Assembly: GCF_036226765.1 (NCBI RefSeq)
Contig: NZ_CP109017.1
Span: 7,379,001-7,443,000, forward strand
DNA from: Streptomyces sp. NBC_00670
Lineage (GTDB): Bacteria > Actinomycetota > Actinomycetes > Streptomycetales > Streptomycetaceae
Direction: 5' to 3'
Length of the DNA stretch: 64,000 nucleotides
A program made the position numbers and the translations under genes. Positions 1-8,397 of the stretch are shown piece after piece (the first letter of the stretch is position 1; every line of letters starts with the position of its first letter). The notes below the pieces were generated by a model. The model saw only the letters and a program-made list of their open reading frames with translations. It was not told the origin of the DNA and searched no databases.

Positions 1-718
1 CGCCGGAGTTGGAGCGCACGCTCCAGCCGTTGGCCGAGATCTTCGGGTCGTTGTACGCCGAGTAGTTGAAGTCGTCGAACAGGGCCGTCCCCGCGGAGGG
101 GTCACCCGGGTCGCCCGGGTCCCCGGGGTCTCCGGGATCGCCCGGGTCGCCGGGGTCGTTGCCCTCGGGCGCCGTCCCCCACACCGTCGCGCCGCCGACC
201 TGGGCGGTGACCTTCGTCCAGTTCGCGTACGACGTCTGGCCCGCGCCGAAGGAGTAGTCGTCGCTCTGGTTGAGCGGCTGCCAGTCGGAACGGTAGAACC
301 GCAGTTGCAGATCGCCGGAGTCGGCGCCCGGGGCGAGCGTGCCCGCGCCGGAGGTGAAGCCGATCTCCAGATAGCGGTCGGCGTTCGCGGTGGGGTGCGC
401 GAGGGTGCCGAACGTGCCGGTGACGTTGCCGCAGCCCTTGACCGCCCACGAGCAGGCGAACCGGTAGCCCGCCGACGCCGAGTCGGCCCTGAAGTAGTAG
501 CGCACCTTCACCGCGCTCAGGGACACCGCCGAGTCACCGGTGTTGCGCACCTTCAGCCAGGGCTCCGCCTGGTCGGAACCCGTGGAGCCGGTGTGGTACT
601 GCACGCTCACCCCGCTCGTGGCCGCGCCGGCGCTCGACGGGAGCGCGACGAGGCCCACGGCGCCGAGCACGGCGGCGACGGCGCAGGTGAGGGTTCTGCC
701 GGGGGTCGTCCTTGTCAT
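1..718 (-). CDS. Secreted CBM3-containing carbohydrate-active enzyme, 3' part outside window
   Basis: About 239 N-terminal codons are inside the window. Residues 1-32 form a Sec signal peptide (basic start, long Ala/Val/Leu core, ending SSAGAA). Residues ~33-180 resemble a family 3 carbohydrate-binding module: a 'YHTGSTG' start, 'PWLKVRNTGD', 'KVRYYF' and a Trp/Tyr-rich 'RSDWQPLNQSDDYSF' end. A Gly-Asp-Pro repeat linker follows, then the start of another domain ('LFDDFNYSAYNDPKI') whose catalytic class cannot be decided because it runs off the edge. The ATG overlaps the stop of the upstream GH20 gene (ATGA), so it is translationally coupled as the last visible gene of the sugar operon. It is probably an extracellular polysaccharide-degrading enzyme feeding the ABC importer. 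Confidence 0.8.
   Translation of the reverse strand, partial: MTRTTPGRTLTCAVAAVLGAVGLVALPSSAGAATSGVSVQYHTGSTGSDQAEPWLKVRNTGDSAVSLSAVKVRYYFRADSASAGYRFACSWAVKGCGNVTGTFGTLAHPTANADRYLEIGFTSGAGTLAPGADSGDLQLRFYRSDWQPLNQSDDYSFGAGQTSYANWTKVTAQVGGATVWGTAPEGNDPGDPGDPGDPGDPGDPGDPSAGTALFDDFNYSAYNDPKISANGWSVRSNSG
99..160. repeat. 9-bp in-frame tandem repeat encoding a Gly-Asp-Pro linker
   Basis: About seven imperfect 9-bp units encode (GDP)n between the CBM3 and the next domain of the secreted enzyme. Such low-complexity linkers are common in actinomycete glycosidases and are prone to slippage, so copy number may vary among strains. Confidence 0.8.
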
Positions 719-2280
719 GGCTGTTCCTTTCCGGAACTGTGGGGGGCGGGGAGGTGGGGATGGAGCGGCCCGTGGCGCACGCCGAGCGCGGTGAGGCGCG
801 GGGCGTGTGCCGTCAGGCGGTGGTGGAAGTGGGGCCAGGACGCGGCGCCGTACCAGGCCCGGTCGGCGAACGCGCACAGGCGGGGGAAGGCCAGATGGTC
901 GAGGTGTTCCGGGGCGGACACGAACTCGGTCCACAACGCGGCCTGTACGCCGATGAGTTCACCGGTCGTGCCGCTGCTGTCCGGCACGGCGTGCTCGTGG
1001 ACCGCGCGCAGGTCGACGACGGCTCCGGGCTGCGCCGGCGGTTCGGCGGGGGAGTCGGTCTGGGCGTAGTCGAGGTAGGCGGCACGGTGCTGCGCGCTGA
1101 TCACCGCGTGTCCGCGTTTGAGGGCGATCCGGGTGTGCTCGGGTTCGCGCCAGGTCATCACCGTGAACTCCGGGGGCAGTCCCTCGCCGGTCTCCGCCCA
1201 GGCGATCGGGGTGCGGCCCCGCTCCAGCAGATGTGTGCCGACGCGGCGCAGGAACCAGCCGTGCAGCGCCTCCGTGTCCGCCAGCCCCTCGGCCGCCGCC
1301 CGTGCCCTGGCCACCGGGCTCGCCGCCCACTCGGTCGTCGGGCACTCGTCACCGCCGAGGTGGACGTGGGGGGAGGGGAAGACGTCGAGGACCTCGTCGA
1401 GGACGGTGCGGGCGAAGTCGAAGACCGGCTCGTGGACGCCGAGGACGGTGTCGCACACCCCCCACTCCGTCCACACGTCCACCCGCCGCCCCGGCACCGC
1501 GCCCAGCTCGGGCAGGGCGGCGATCGCGGCCCGGGAGTGCCCCGGCATCTCGATCTCCGGTACGACGGTGACCCCGCGCGCGGCGGCGTAGGCGACGAGA
1601 CCGGTCAACTCCTCGCGGGTGTAGGCGCCTTCGTGCGGCACACCGTCGAAGACCGTGGACCCGGCGGGCCCCACCATCGACTCGGCACGCCGCCCGCCCA
1701 CCTCGGTGAGCCGGGGGTAGGCCGCGACCGGCATCCGCCAGCCCTGGTCGTCGGTGAGGTGCAGTTGGAGCACGTTGAGCTTGTGCAGGGCGAGCAGGTC
1801 GACGTACCGGCGCAGCAGTGACACGGGCTGGAAGTGCCGGGCCACGTCGAGCATGAACCCGCGCCAGGGATGCCGGGGCACGTCGGTGATCTCCACGCAG
1901 GGCAGCCGCCGGACCGCACCGGGCGAGGGGCGCCCGGTCAGGGCCTCCGTCGGCAGCAGTTGCCGCAGCGTCTGGATGCCGCGCAGCAGCCCGGTGACCT
2001 GGCCGGCCCGCAGGAGGACGGCGTCGGGTGCGACGGTGAGGCCGTACCCCTCCGCGCCGAGCCCCGTCAGCTGTGGGTCGAGCGCCAGTACGAAGGGGCC
2101 GTCGGGGGAGGGCGGGAAGGCGAGACCGGTGGGCGGTCCGACGAGGGTGCGCAGCAGGGCGGCGGCGGGCTCGGCGCCGGGGGAGATCCGCAGCGACGTG
2201 TCCCGGCGCAGGGTGAAGAAGCCGGGCCTGTGTGCGAGTTGGGTGGGCTGGGGGATCAGTACGCGTCGGGATGCGGGCAC
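715..2280 (-). CDS. Beta-N-acetylhexosaminidase, glycoside hydrolase family 20
   Basis: The 521-residue protein removes terminal N-acetylhexosamines from chito-oligosaccharides or glycans by substrate-assisted catalysis. An N-terminal alpha/beta GH20b-like domain (about 1-130) precedes the TIM barrel. Visible family motifs are 'HPWRGFMLDVARHF' (~137-150), 'HLTDDQGW' (~174-181), 'PEIEMPGH' (~241-248) and the catalytic 'HLGGDE' with the Asp-Glu pair at 311-312. No signal peptide is evident, so it probably acts on imported oligosaccharides in the cytoplasm. It lies 49 bp behind the permease gene and its TGA overlaps the next ATG, so it belongs to the ABC-sugar operon. Confidence 0.93.
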   Translation of the reverse strand: MPASRRVLIPQPTQLAHRPGFFTLRRDTSLRISPGAEPAAALLRTLVGPPTGLAFPPSPDGPFVLALDPQLTGLGAEGYGLTVAPDAVLLRAGQVTGLLRGIQTLRQLLPTEALTGRPSPGAVRRLPCVEITDVPRHPWRGFMLDVARHFQPVSLLRRYVDLLALHKLNVLQLHLTDDQGWRMPVAAYPRLTEVGGRRAESMVGPAGSTVFDGVPHEGAYTREELTGLVAYAAARGVTVVPEIEMPGHSRAAIAALPELGAVPGRRVDVWTEWGVCDTVLGVHEPVFDFARTVLDEVLDVFPSPHVHLGGDECPTTEWAASPVARARAAAEGLADTEALHGWFLRRVGTHLLERGRTPIAWAETGEGLPPEFTVMTWREPEHTRIALKRGHAVISAQHRAAYLDYAQTDSPAEPPAQPGAVVDLRAVHEHAVPDSSGTTGELIGVQAALWTEFVSAPEHLDHLAFPRLCAFADRAWYGAASWPHFHHRLTAHAPRLTALGVRHGPLHPHLPAPHSSGKEQP

Positions 2281-2329
2281 CGCTGTCCTCCAGAGGGGAC
2301 GGGAGTGGGGGGCGGGGTGTGGCGGCGGA

Positions 2330-3166
2330 TCAGCCCTTGACCGCGCCGGCCGCGAAGCCGGACGTGACGTGCCGTTGCAGCAGCAGGAACACCACCAGCG
2401 CGGGCAGCGAGAACAGGGTGGAGGCGGCCATGGTGGCGCCCCAGTCGGTGCCGAAGACGTTGTGGAACGAGGACAGCCACACCGGCAGCGTGCGGTGGTC
2501 CTGCTGCTTGATGATCAGGAAGTTGGCGTAGGCGAACTCGTTCCACGCCGTGATGTAGCCGAACAGGGAGGTCGCCATCAGCCCGGGCGCGAGCAGCGGC
2601 AGGGCCACGTGCCGGAACGCCGACAGCCGTGTACAGCCGTCGAGTTGGGCGGACTCCTCCAGCTCCGGCGGGATCGTGGAGAGGAAGCCGCGCAGGACGA
2701 CGATGGTGAACGGCAGGGTCATCATGAAGTAGACCAGCGTCAGCGTGGGCAACCGGTCGAGCATGTCGGTGTCCCGCGCGATGATGTACACGGGGATGAT
2801 GAGCGACTCCCACGGCGCCATCTGGGCGACGAACACCGCCAGCATGAACTGCCGCCGGCCCCGCCAGCGCATCCGTGCCACGGCGAAGGAGGCGCCCAGT
2901 GCCACGAGCAGCGCGAGCACCACCGTGCCCAGCGTCACCAGCAGACTGTTGCGCCAGAACAGGCCGAAGCCGTCGGCGTCGACCGCCCGCCGGAAGTGGT
3001 CCAGCGTCCAGGTGCGGGGCAGCAGCCGGGGATGGGCGGACTGGATGTCACGGTTGGGGGTGAACGCGGTGGTGATCATCCAGTAGACCGGGAAGAGACA
3101 CACCACCACCGTCACGGTCGCGGCCAGGTGCAGCGGAAGCCGGCGAAGTGCCCGTCGGGTGCTCAC
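2330..3166 (-). CDS. Carbohydrate ABC transporter permease, MalG type
   Basis: The 278-residue inner-membrane permease has six predicted transmembrane segments. The EAA loop is visible around 'EESAQLDGCTRLSAFRHVALPLLAPGL', which contacts the ATPase. I chose the GTG at 3166 because it overlaps the upstream permease stop (GTGA) and starts just before the first membrane helix; an in-frame upstream extension would run antisense-like through the neighbouring gene. It forms the translocation pore with the MalF-type partner encoded immediately upstream. No ATPase gene is in the operon, so a shared MsiK-like ATPase is likely, as is usual for Streptomyces sugar importers (inference). Confidence 0.92.
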   Translation of the reverse strand: MSTRRALRRLPLHLAATVTVVVCLFPVYWMITTAFTPNRDIQSAHPRLLPRTWTLDHFRRAVDADGFGLFWRNSLLVTLGTVVLALLVALGASFAVARMRWRGRRQFMLAVFVAQMAPWESLIIPVYIIARDTDMLDRLPTLTLVYFMMTLPFTIVVLRGFLSTIPPELEESAQLDGCTRLSAFRHVALPLLAPGLMATSLFGYITAWNEFAYANFLIIKQQDHRTLPVWLSSFHNVFGTDWGATMAASTLFSLPALVVFLLLQRHVTSGFAAGAVKG

Positions 3167-4134
3167 AGTTCGGCCTCCTGACGGAACATCTGCCGGAAGT
3201 AGAGGACCAGCACGCCCGACATCAGCAGCACCGTGAGCATGGACGCCGCCGAGCCGAGGTCGTAGCGCTGCTGGCTGAGCGCCGTCTGCACGGCGTACAC
3301 CGGCAGGATCGTGGTGGCGTCGCCGGGGCCGCCGCGGGTCATCACCCAGATCTGCACGAACGCCTTGAACGTCCAGATGACTTCGAGCGAGAGCACCAGC
3401 ATGAACAGGGGCCGCACGATCGGCAGCGTCACCGACCGGAAGATGCGGGCACCGGAGGCGCCGTCCAGCCGCGCCGCCTCGTACAGGTCGCAGGGCACGG
3501 TGGTGAGCGCCGAGTACAGGGTGATCGCCGCGAAGGGCACCGACTGCCACACCACGAGCGCCACCAGGATCGCGAACGCCGCGGGACCGTGCGCGAGCCA
3601 CGGGTAGTCCTTGAACGAGGTGAACCCGAGCCCGGTCAGGGCGTGGTTGACGATGCCGAACCGTGAGTGGAACAGCCACTGGAACACCGTCGTCGCCGCG
3701 ACCACGGGCATCGCCCAGGCCAGTACCAGCGCGCTGAGCACCGCCGTGCGCCAGCGGCGGCCCAGGCGCTCGATCATCAGGGCCACCAGCGTGGACAGCA
3801 CCATGATCAGGACGACGTTGACCGCCATGAACAGGAACGTGCGGCGCACGACCGTCCAGAACCGCGGATCGGTCAGCAGCGTGCGGTAGTTGGCGAATCC
3901 GACGACGTGCGCGTCGCCGAGGATGAGCTGGCGGAGCCCGAAGTCCTGGAAGGAGATCAGCACCGCGCGGGCCAGCGGATAGACGAGCAGGTACAGCATG
4001 CCGAGGACGGCGGGCGCGATCAGCAGATACGGCCAGACGCCGGCCATGGTGGTGCGGCGGGCGGGGCCCGGCGGGCGGCGGGGCGGCGGCACGAGGGGGC
4101 GGTGGCGCACGGCCCGCTCACGGACGACCGACAT
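3163..4134 (-). CDS. Carbohydrate ABC transporter permease, MalF type
   Basis: The 323-residue protein has a basic Pro-rich N-terminus (residues 1-30), then about six transmembrane helices starting at 'GVWPYLLIAPAVLGMLYLL'. The EAA loop 'YEAARLDGASGARIFRSVTLP' is well conserved. It is the partner of the MalG-type permease downstream, with a 4-bp coding overlap, and follows the binding-protein gene after 70 bp. The substrate is not readable from the permease; the adjacent GH20 and CBM3 enzymes suggest an amino-sugar or beta-linked oligosaccharide. Confidence 0.92.
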   Translation of the reverse strand: MSVVRERAVRHRPLVPPPRRPPGPARRTTMAGVWPYLLIAPAVLGMLYLLVYPLARAVLISFQDFGLRQLILGDAHVVGFANYRTLLTDPRFWTVVRRTFLFMAVNVVLIMVLSTLVALMIERLGRRWRTAVLSALVLAWAMPVVAATTVFQWLFHSRFGIVNHALTGLGFTSFKDYPWLAHGPAAFAILVALVVWQSVPFAAITLYSALTTVPCDLYEAARLDGASGARIFRSVTLPIVRPLFMLVLSLEVIWTFKAFVQIWVMTRGGPGDATTILPVYAVQTALSQQRYDLGSAASMLTVLLMSGVLVLYFRQMFRQEAEL

Positions 4135-4204
4135 GAGCGCACTCCTTTCACCGGACGGCCGGCGGTCGGCGGTCCTGGGTGGGTGGCGGTCGTTGCTGGG
4201 CGGC

Positions 4205-5470
4205 TCAGGTGCCGGACTTCATGGCCCGGGTGATGGCGTCGGACGCCTTCTTCGCCTCGCGGGCGGGATCTCCTCCGGTGAGGACCGCCGTCATGTAGTC
4301 CTTGATCGGGTTCTTGGCCTCGACGGCGGCCCAGCCCGGCGTATTGGGTGTGGCGTGCCCCTGGGCCGCGCCGACGGCCATCGCGGAGGCGCCCGGGTCA
4401 CCGGCGACCGCCGCCGTCAGCGTCGTCTTGTTCGGCACGTAGCTCATCGCGGCCGCGAGCTTCTTCTGCCAGGCGTCGCCGGTGAGTTCCTTGACGAACG
4501 TGTAGGCGGCGTCGTGGTGCCGCGAAACCACCGGGATCACCAGGTCGGAGCCGCCGGTGAAGACCGCGCCCGGGGTGTCCGCCGTCTTCCCCGGGATCGG
4601 GAAGAAGCCCAGCTTGCCCTTGAGGGCGGGGGCGTTCTGGGTGACGACGTTGGCGCCGCCCGGGGTGCTGATGATCTGGGCCACCTGCTCCTTGGCCATC
4701 ACCTCCGCCTGCGGCGGGTTCGCCTCGTCGGAGTCCTTGGGCCCCTTGCCGAGCGCCTGGAGCTTCTCGTAGAAGGCCATCGCGCGCAGTGCCCCGGGCG
4801 TGTCCAGGGTGCCGTGCCAGCTGCCGCCGGACTCGGCGGCCAGGTCGCCGCCCTCGTCCCAGACGAAGCCGGAGAGGGTGTACCAGTTCTGTCCGGGCAG
4901 GTAGATGCCCTGTTGGCCGCCCTTGTCCAGCTTCTTCGTCGCGTCGATCCACTGCGCGCGCGTCCTGATCTTCGAGGCGTCGATCCCGGCCTTCGCGAAC
5001 AGGTCCTTGCGGTAGATGACGACGCGGTTGGCCGCGTAGTACGGGATGCCGTACTGCTTGCCCTCGTAGGCGCCGGGCTCGGCGAGGCCCTTGAGCCAGG
5101 AGGCACCGCCGAGCTCGGAGACCTTGTCGCTGAGGTCCAGCAGACCGCCGCTCGCCGCGAACTGGGCCACCTGGGTGTTGCCGGTCTCGATGACGTCGGG
5201 GGCGTCGTTGCTGGCCAGCGCGGCGGTGACCTTCTCCCCGATGCCGTCCCACTCCTGGATCTGCACCCGGACGTCGATGTCGGGATGGGCCTTCTCGAAG
5301 CCCTTCTCGAACTCCTTCTGGAACGCGGCGGACACGCTGTCGCGCATCAGCCACACGTCGATGGTGGTCCGCCCGCCGGCCCCGGAGCCCCCGTCGGAGC
5401 CGGACGAGCTGCAGGCACTGATTCCGACGGCCGCGACGAGCGACAGGCCGGCGAGCAAGCGGTGCTTCAC
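4205..5470 (-). CDS. Extracellular sugar-binding lipoprotein of an ABC importer
   Basis: This 421-residue family 1 solute-binding protein starts at GTG with 'AGAGGTGACCC' as ribosome site. A type II signal peptide ends in a lipobox with lipidated Cys20 ('VGISAC'), followed by a Ser/Gly-rich linker. The mature part has the typical 'TTIDVWLMRDS' first strand and 'GGSDLVIPVVSRH' hinge region. It would sit on the outer face of the membrane and deliver sugars to the two permeases downstream. It is the first gene of the operon; a perfect inverted repeat lies 35-58 bp upstream of its start, so it is probably repressed by the divergent GntR protein. Confidence 0.92.
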   Translation of the reverse strand: MKHRLLAGLSLVAAVGISACSSSGSDGGSGAGGRTTIDVWLMRDSVSAAFQKEFEKGFEKAHPDIDVRVQIQEWDGIGEKVTAALASNDAPDVIETGNTQVAQFAASGGLLDLSDKVSELGGASWLKGLAEPGAYEGKQYGIPYYAANRVVIYRKDLFAKAGIDASKIRTRAQWIDATKKLDKGGQQGIYLPGQNWYTLSGFVWDEGGDLAAESGGSWHGTLDTPGALRAMAFYEKLQALGKGPKDSDEANPPQAEVMAKEQVAQIISTPGGANVVTQNAPALKGKLGFFPIPGKTADTPGAVFTGGSDLVIPVVSRHHDAAYTFVKELTGDAWQKKLAAAMSYVPNKTTLTAAVAGDPGASAMAVGAAQGHATPNTPGWAAVEAKNPIKDYMTAVLTGGDPAREAKKASDAITRAMKSGT

Positions 5471-5504
5471 GGGTCACCTCTGGGAGTCGCGCCTGGAGTC
5501 GTAC

Positions 5505-5528
5505 CTGACCAGTTGGCGAACTGGTCAG
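5505..5528. promoter_or_regulatory. GntR-type operator, perfect 10-bp inverted repeat
   Basis: CTGACCAGTT-GGCG-AACTGGTCAG is a perfect inverted repeat in the divergent promoter region. Its half-site ACTGGTC matches the core of sites known for DasR-like GntR/HutC regulators. It lies upstream of the sugar-binding-protein gene and is the likely main operator of that operon. Confidence 0.75.
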
Positions 5529-5624
5529 ATGACCTCTGCTGGTGGAGAAAGGTGGCATAGACCAATGCGGCCGTCAACCCTCAATGAACAGCGAATAGTT
5601 GTGGATCACGGGCGGCCCGTGGTC

Positions 5625-5644
5625 AACTGGTCAGGCAACTGGTC
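5625..5644. promoter_or_regulatory. Two direct AACTGGTC half-sites before the GntR gene
   Basis: AACTGGTC occurs at 5625-5632 and again at 5637-5644 (12-bp period), about 32 bp upstream of the GntR start. It is the same half-site as in the inverted repeat at 5505-5528, now arranged head-to-tail. This suggests autoregulation. Confidence 0.6.
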
Positions 5645-5675
5645 GTACGGACGTGGGACGGAACGGGGGAGTGAC

Positions 5676-6590
5676 GTGGACGCCGACGCGAACGGCGGCG
5701 CGCCGGAGCCGGTGCTCGAACGCGCGCCGGAACCGGTGCTCAGACGTGAGCCGGGACCGGTGCTCAAACGCGAGCTGGTGCGCGACCACATCCTGGAGCT
5801 GATCGAGTCGCAGCGCCCGGGCGACCCGATCCCCTCCGAGCGCACCCTGTGCGCCCGCCTCGGGGTGTCCCGGCCCACGCTGCGCGCCGCCGTCGACGAA
5901 CTCGTCGCCGCCGGGCTTCTCGTCCGCGAACACGGCCGCGGCATGTTCGTCGCCCCGGAGAAGATCACCCAGGAGCTGGTCGCCCAGGAACAGGCGATGA
6001 CCGTGCCCCAGGCCGACGGCGCCTGGTCGAGCCGGCTGCTGGAGTTCACCACCATCCAGGCGGGCGCCCGCATCGGCCACCGGCTGCGCCTCTCACCCGC
6101 GGCGAAGATTGTCTACGTGGCCCGGCTCCGCCTCGTCGACGGGGAGCCGATGGCCATCGAGCACCTGCACATCCGCGCCGACCTCGTGCCCGGGCTCACC
6201 CCGCAGGAACTGGAGAGCGGCGACCTCTACGAGCACTTGCGCCGGCACCACGACGTTCACGTCCGCGAAGCCGTACAGGGCATCGAGCCGACCGTCGTCA
6301 CCCGTGCCGAGGCCGAGCTGCTCGACGTGCCGGAGCTGTCGCCCGCGCTGCTCTTCGAACGGCTCACCTCGGACGTGCGGGGGCGCCCCGTGGAGTACGT
6401 CCACTCGCTCTACCGCGGCGACCGCTACCGCATCGTCTCGCGCCTCACCCTCGGCCCCACCGCCGCGACGACGGCCGGGCCGGCGCCCGCTCACCACCCG
6501 GGCCACCACCCCGGCATCCCGCCCGGCGACTTCGCCCACGGGGACACGGTGGCCTCCTCCACGCGGGGGGACGTCCAGCAGGCGCCCTGA
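5676..6590 (+). CDS. GntR/HutC-family transcriptional regulator
   Basis: The 304-residue repressor has an N-terminal winged helix (about 33-100; 'IPSERTLCARLGVSRPTLRAAVDEL') and a C-terminal UTRA ligand-binding domain. The UTRA domain is marked by 'VARLRLVDGEPMAIEHLHI' and 'FERLTSDVRGRPVEYVHSLYRGDRY'. I chose GTG at 5676 because GGGGGAG lies five bases upstream and no coding-like sequence precedes it. It is divergent from the sugar-ABC operon, and ACTGGTC sites flank both promoters, so it probably senses an imported (amino)sugar phosphate. Odd features are a triple 8-residue repeat just before the winged helix and a His/Pro-rich C-terminal tail. Confidence 0.88.
   Translation: MDADANGGAPEPVLERAPEPVLRREPGPVLKRELVRDHILELIESQRPGDPIPSERTLCARLGVSRPTLRAAVDELVAAGLLVREHGRGMFVAPEKITQELVAQEQAMTVPQADGAWSSRLLEFTTIQAGARIGHRLRLSPAAKIVYVARLRLVDGEPMAIEHLHIRADLVPGLTPQELESGDLYEHLRRHHDVHVREAVQGIEPTVVTRAEAELLDVPELSPALLFERLTSDVRGRPVEYVHSLYRGDRYRIVSRLTLGPTAATTAGPAPAHHPGHHPGIPPGDFAHGDTVASSTRGDVQQAP
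5703..5774 (+). repeat. Three 24-bp tandem units in the GntR gene
   Basis: Residues 10-32 read PEPVLER-A-PEPVLRR-E-PGPVLKR, an 8-residue motif repeated three times. It sits between the start and the winged helix, where family members normally have only a short tail. Confidence 0.8.
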
Positions 6591-6688
6591 GGCGCGGGCG
6601 CGGCAACAGCTCGGGCGGGCGGGTCCGTGTCGCGCGGGTCCGACGTGGGCATCCGTTCGGTGGGGACCATACTGGTCGAGTCCCCCGG

Positions 6689-6702
6689 GTTCTGAACAGA
6701 AC
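6689..6702. promoter_or_regulatory. 14-bp palindrome before the 6709 gene
   Basis: GTTCTG-AA-CAGAAC ends six bases before the ATG at 6709, where it would overlap the ribosome site. It may be an operator for an unknown regulator. It is not the actinobacterial LexA box, which has the opposite arm orientation. Confidence 0.4.
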
Positions 6703-6708
6703 GGTTCC

Positions 6709-7869
6709 ATGGCCAAGAACAACAGCTCCGAGACGCTCGTCCCCGCCACCGTGTGGCTGGCCCGCGGCCGCCACCCCGGGCCCGAGCCCGAGCAGGACGT
6801 CCGCCGCAACCTGATCGCCCTCAAGGCGGCCGGGGTGCTCGACGACTTCCTCGACCTCGACCCCGTCGAGGCGGCCCGCTCCACCGTCCTGCACCCCCGC
6901 GAGGCCGCCGCCGACCCCGGCCCGAACGCCCGCCGCCTCTTCGAGGCCCGCTGGCGCGTCGCCGACGACGTCACCGTCCGCGCGCAGCTCACCACGTACG
7001 ACCCCGAGAGCCGCCGCAAGGACGGCGAGGGCGTCACCTGGGTGCTGGCCGCCGAGGCCGAGCGCGCCTGGAACCCGCACTGGCCCTCGCCCGCCACCAT
7101 GTTCTGGCCCGACAGCGACCAGGTCCCCTGGGACCACGACACCGTGCCGGACGTCCGGCTGCGCACGGTCAACCACCTGCCCAAGGACGGCGACGCGCTG
7201 CGCCACCGGCTGCGGGACTGCGTCCGCGGAAGCTGGTTCGTCCACCTCGTGGTGCACGAGGCGATGACGCCGGACGCACGGGGCCAGCGGCCGCTCTCCG
7301 GCTTCCTGCCGCCGAGCCTGCGGCACCGCGTCGTCGAGCACCGGGCCACCCCGGAGCAGGCGCAGATCGCCGACTTCGAGATGAAGCGCGAGCTGAACGT
7401 GCGCATGCCGCGCGGCGGCGCCGTCGTCCTGCCCGCCGAACCGCGAAGCCCCGAGTACGACGTGTACGACGCCGAGCGGTTCACCGTGCACAGCGTCTTC
7501 CTGGACGGCTCCGAACCCACCGACCTGCTGCGCACCCTCACGGAGTTCGCGGCGCTGCCCCGGCCGCTGCCCGAGGACGCCGAGCGAGCCCTGGCCCGGC
7601 TGCGCCAGGGCTGGCACCTGCTGACCCGGGACGAGGAACTGGTCCACGCCCAGGCCATGGTCGTCAAGTACGCCGAGGCGCTCGACGCCATGACGAAGTC
7701 CTGCGACCTCTACAAGGAGGCGGCCGAGGCGGCACAGGCCGCCCTGGCCGACTTCACCGGCGGCGACGGAACGCCCGGGCCGCCCGCGACCGGCACGGCC
7801 AGGGCGGACCGCTCACCGCTGGACACCCTCACGAAGACGTTCGGCCGCTTCCGCCTCCCGAAGAAGTAG
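6709..7869 (+). CDS. Conserved-looking hypothetical protein, 386 aa
   Basis: I do not recognise this family. The product is soluble, without signal peptide or membrane segment, rich in Asp/Arg and typical of actinomycete codon use. The middle has many Trp and His residues ('NPHWPSPATMFWPDSDQVPWDHD', quoted here only in part: WPSPATMFWPDSDQVPWDHD). Residues ~300-345 are likely helical ('EELVHAQAMVVKYAEALDAM') and the end is a Pro/Gly/Ala linker with a basic 'RFRLPKK' tail. ATG at 6709 follows a palindrome. It stands alone between the GntR gene and the convergent MaoC operon, so context gives no function. Confidence 0.75.
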   Translation: MAKNNSSETLVPATVWLARGRHPGPEPEQDVRRNLIALKAAGVLDDFLDLDPVEAARSTVLHPREAAADPGPNARRLFEARWRVADDVTVRAQLTTYDPESRRKDGEGVTWVLAAEAERAWNPHWPSPATMFWPDSDQVPWDHDTVPDVRLRTVNHLPKDGDALRHRLRDCVRGSWFVHLVVHEAMTPDARGQRPLSGFLPPSLRHRVVEHRATPEQAQIADFEMKRELNVRMPRGGAVVLPAEPRSPEYDVYDAERFTVHSVFLDGSEPTDLLRTLTEFAALPRPLPEDAERALARLRQGWHLLTRDEELVHAQAMVVKYAEALDAMTKSCDLYKEAAEAAQAALADFTGGDGTPGPPATGTARADRSPLDTLTKTFGRFRLPKK

Positions 7870-7888
7870 CGCCCCCGCCCCGACCGTC

Positions 7889-7920
7889 GTGCGACGTGCG
7901 ACGTGCGACGTGCGACGTGC
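7889..7920. repeat. 7-bp tandem repeat GTGCGAC, about 4.5 copies
   Basis: Perfect GTGCGAC units fill the short gap between two convergent genes, just before the MaoC stop codon. Slippage is likely. No hairpin is evident. Confidence 0.85.
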
Positions 7921-7922
7921 GG

Positions 7923-8384
7923 TCAGGCGTAGTGCCGGTACACCGCCTGGGCCACGCACGCCGGCTTGGCGCTGCCCTCGACCTCGACGGTGAACGTCAG
8001 CACCATCTGCACCCCGTTGCCCTTGACCTCCTCGACGGAGTCGACGGCACCGTGCAGCCGGATCCGCGCGCCGACCGGCACCGGACTCGGGAAACGGACC
8101 TTCTCCAGGCCGTAGTTGACGCTCATCGACGTGCCCTCGATCTCCAGGAGATCGCCGAACAGCGGGATGATCAGGGAGAGCGTGAGGTACCCGTGGGCGA
8201 TGGGCCCGCCGAAGGGTCCTTCCTTCGCCCGCTCCGGGTCGGTGTGGATCCACTGGTGGTCGCCGGTGGCGTCGGCGAAGGTGTTGACGCGCTCCTGCGT
8301 GATCTCCAGCCAGTCGGTACGGCCGAGGTCGCGGCCGGCGAGGGCGAGAAGGCCGTCGAGGCCCTTGGCGGTGGTGGCGGACAT
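7923..8384 (-). CDS. MaoC-like (R)-specific enoyl-CoA hydratase
   Basis: The 153-residue single hot-dog domain adds water to trans-2-enoyl-CoA esters. The hydratase-2 motif is clear: 'ADATGDHQWIHTDPERA' (about 38-54), containing the catalytic Asp and His, followed by 'GPFGGPIAHGYLTLSL'. It is the last gene of the minus-strand acyl-CoA operon, 64 bp after the ligase gene, with a 13-bp triple repeat in the gap. With the ligase and SDR it could hydrate and then oxidise an activated acid. Confidence 0.92.
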   Translation of the reverse strand: MSATTAKGLDGLLALAGRDLGRTDWLEITQERVNTFADATGDHQWIHTDPERAKEGPFGGPIAHGYLTLSLIIPLFGDLLEIEGTSMSVNYGLEKVRFPSPVPVGARIRLHGAVDSVEEVKGNGVQMVLTFTVEVEGSAKPACVAQAVYRHYA

Positions 8385-8397
8385 GGTGTGCTGCCTT

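Noticed and set aside
99..160. CRISPR-like or regulatory repeat
   Set aside because: The 9-bp units are in frame and code for a Gly-Asp-Pro linker.
715..1821. Long open frames opposite the GH20 gene and many similar antisense frames elsewhere
   Set aside because: They are by-products of very high GC content; they show no domains, and codon bias favours the strand with the recognised gene.
6689..6702. SOS/LexA box
   Set aside because: Arms are GTTC...GAAC instead of GAAC...GTTC, so it does not fit the actinobacterial LexA consensus.
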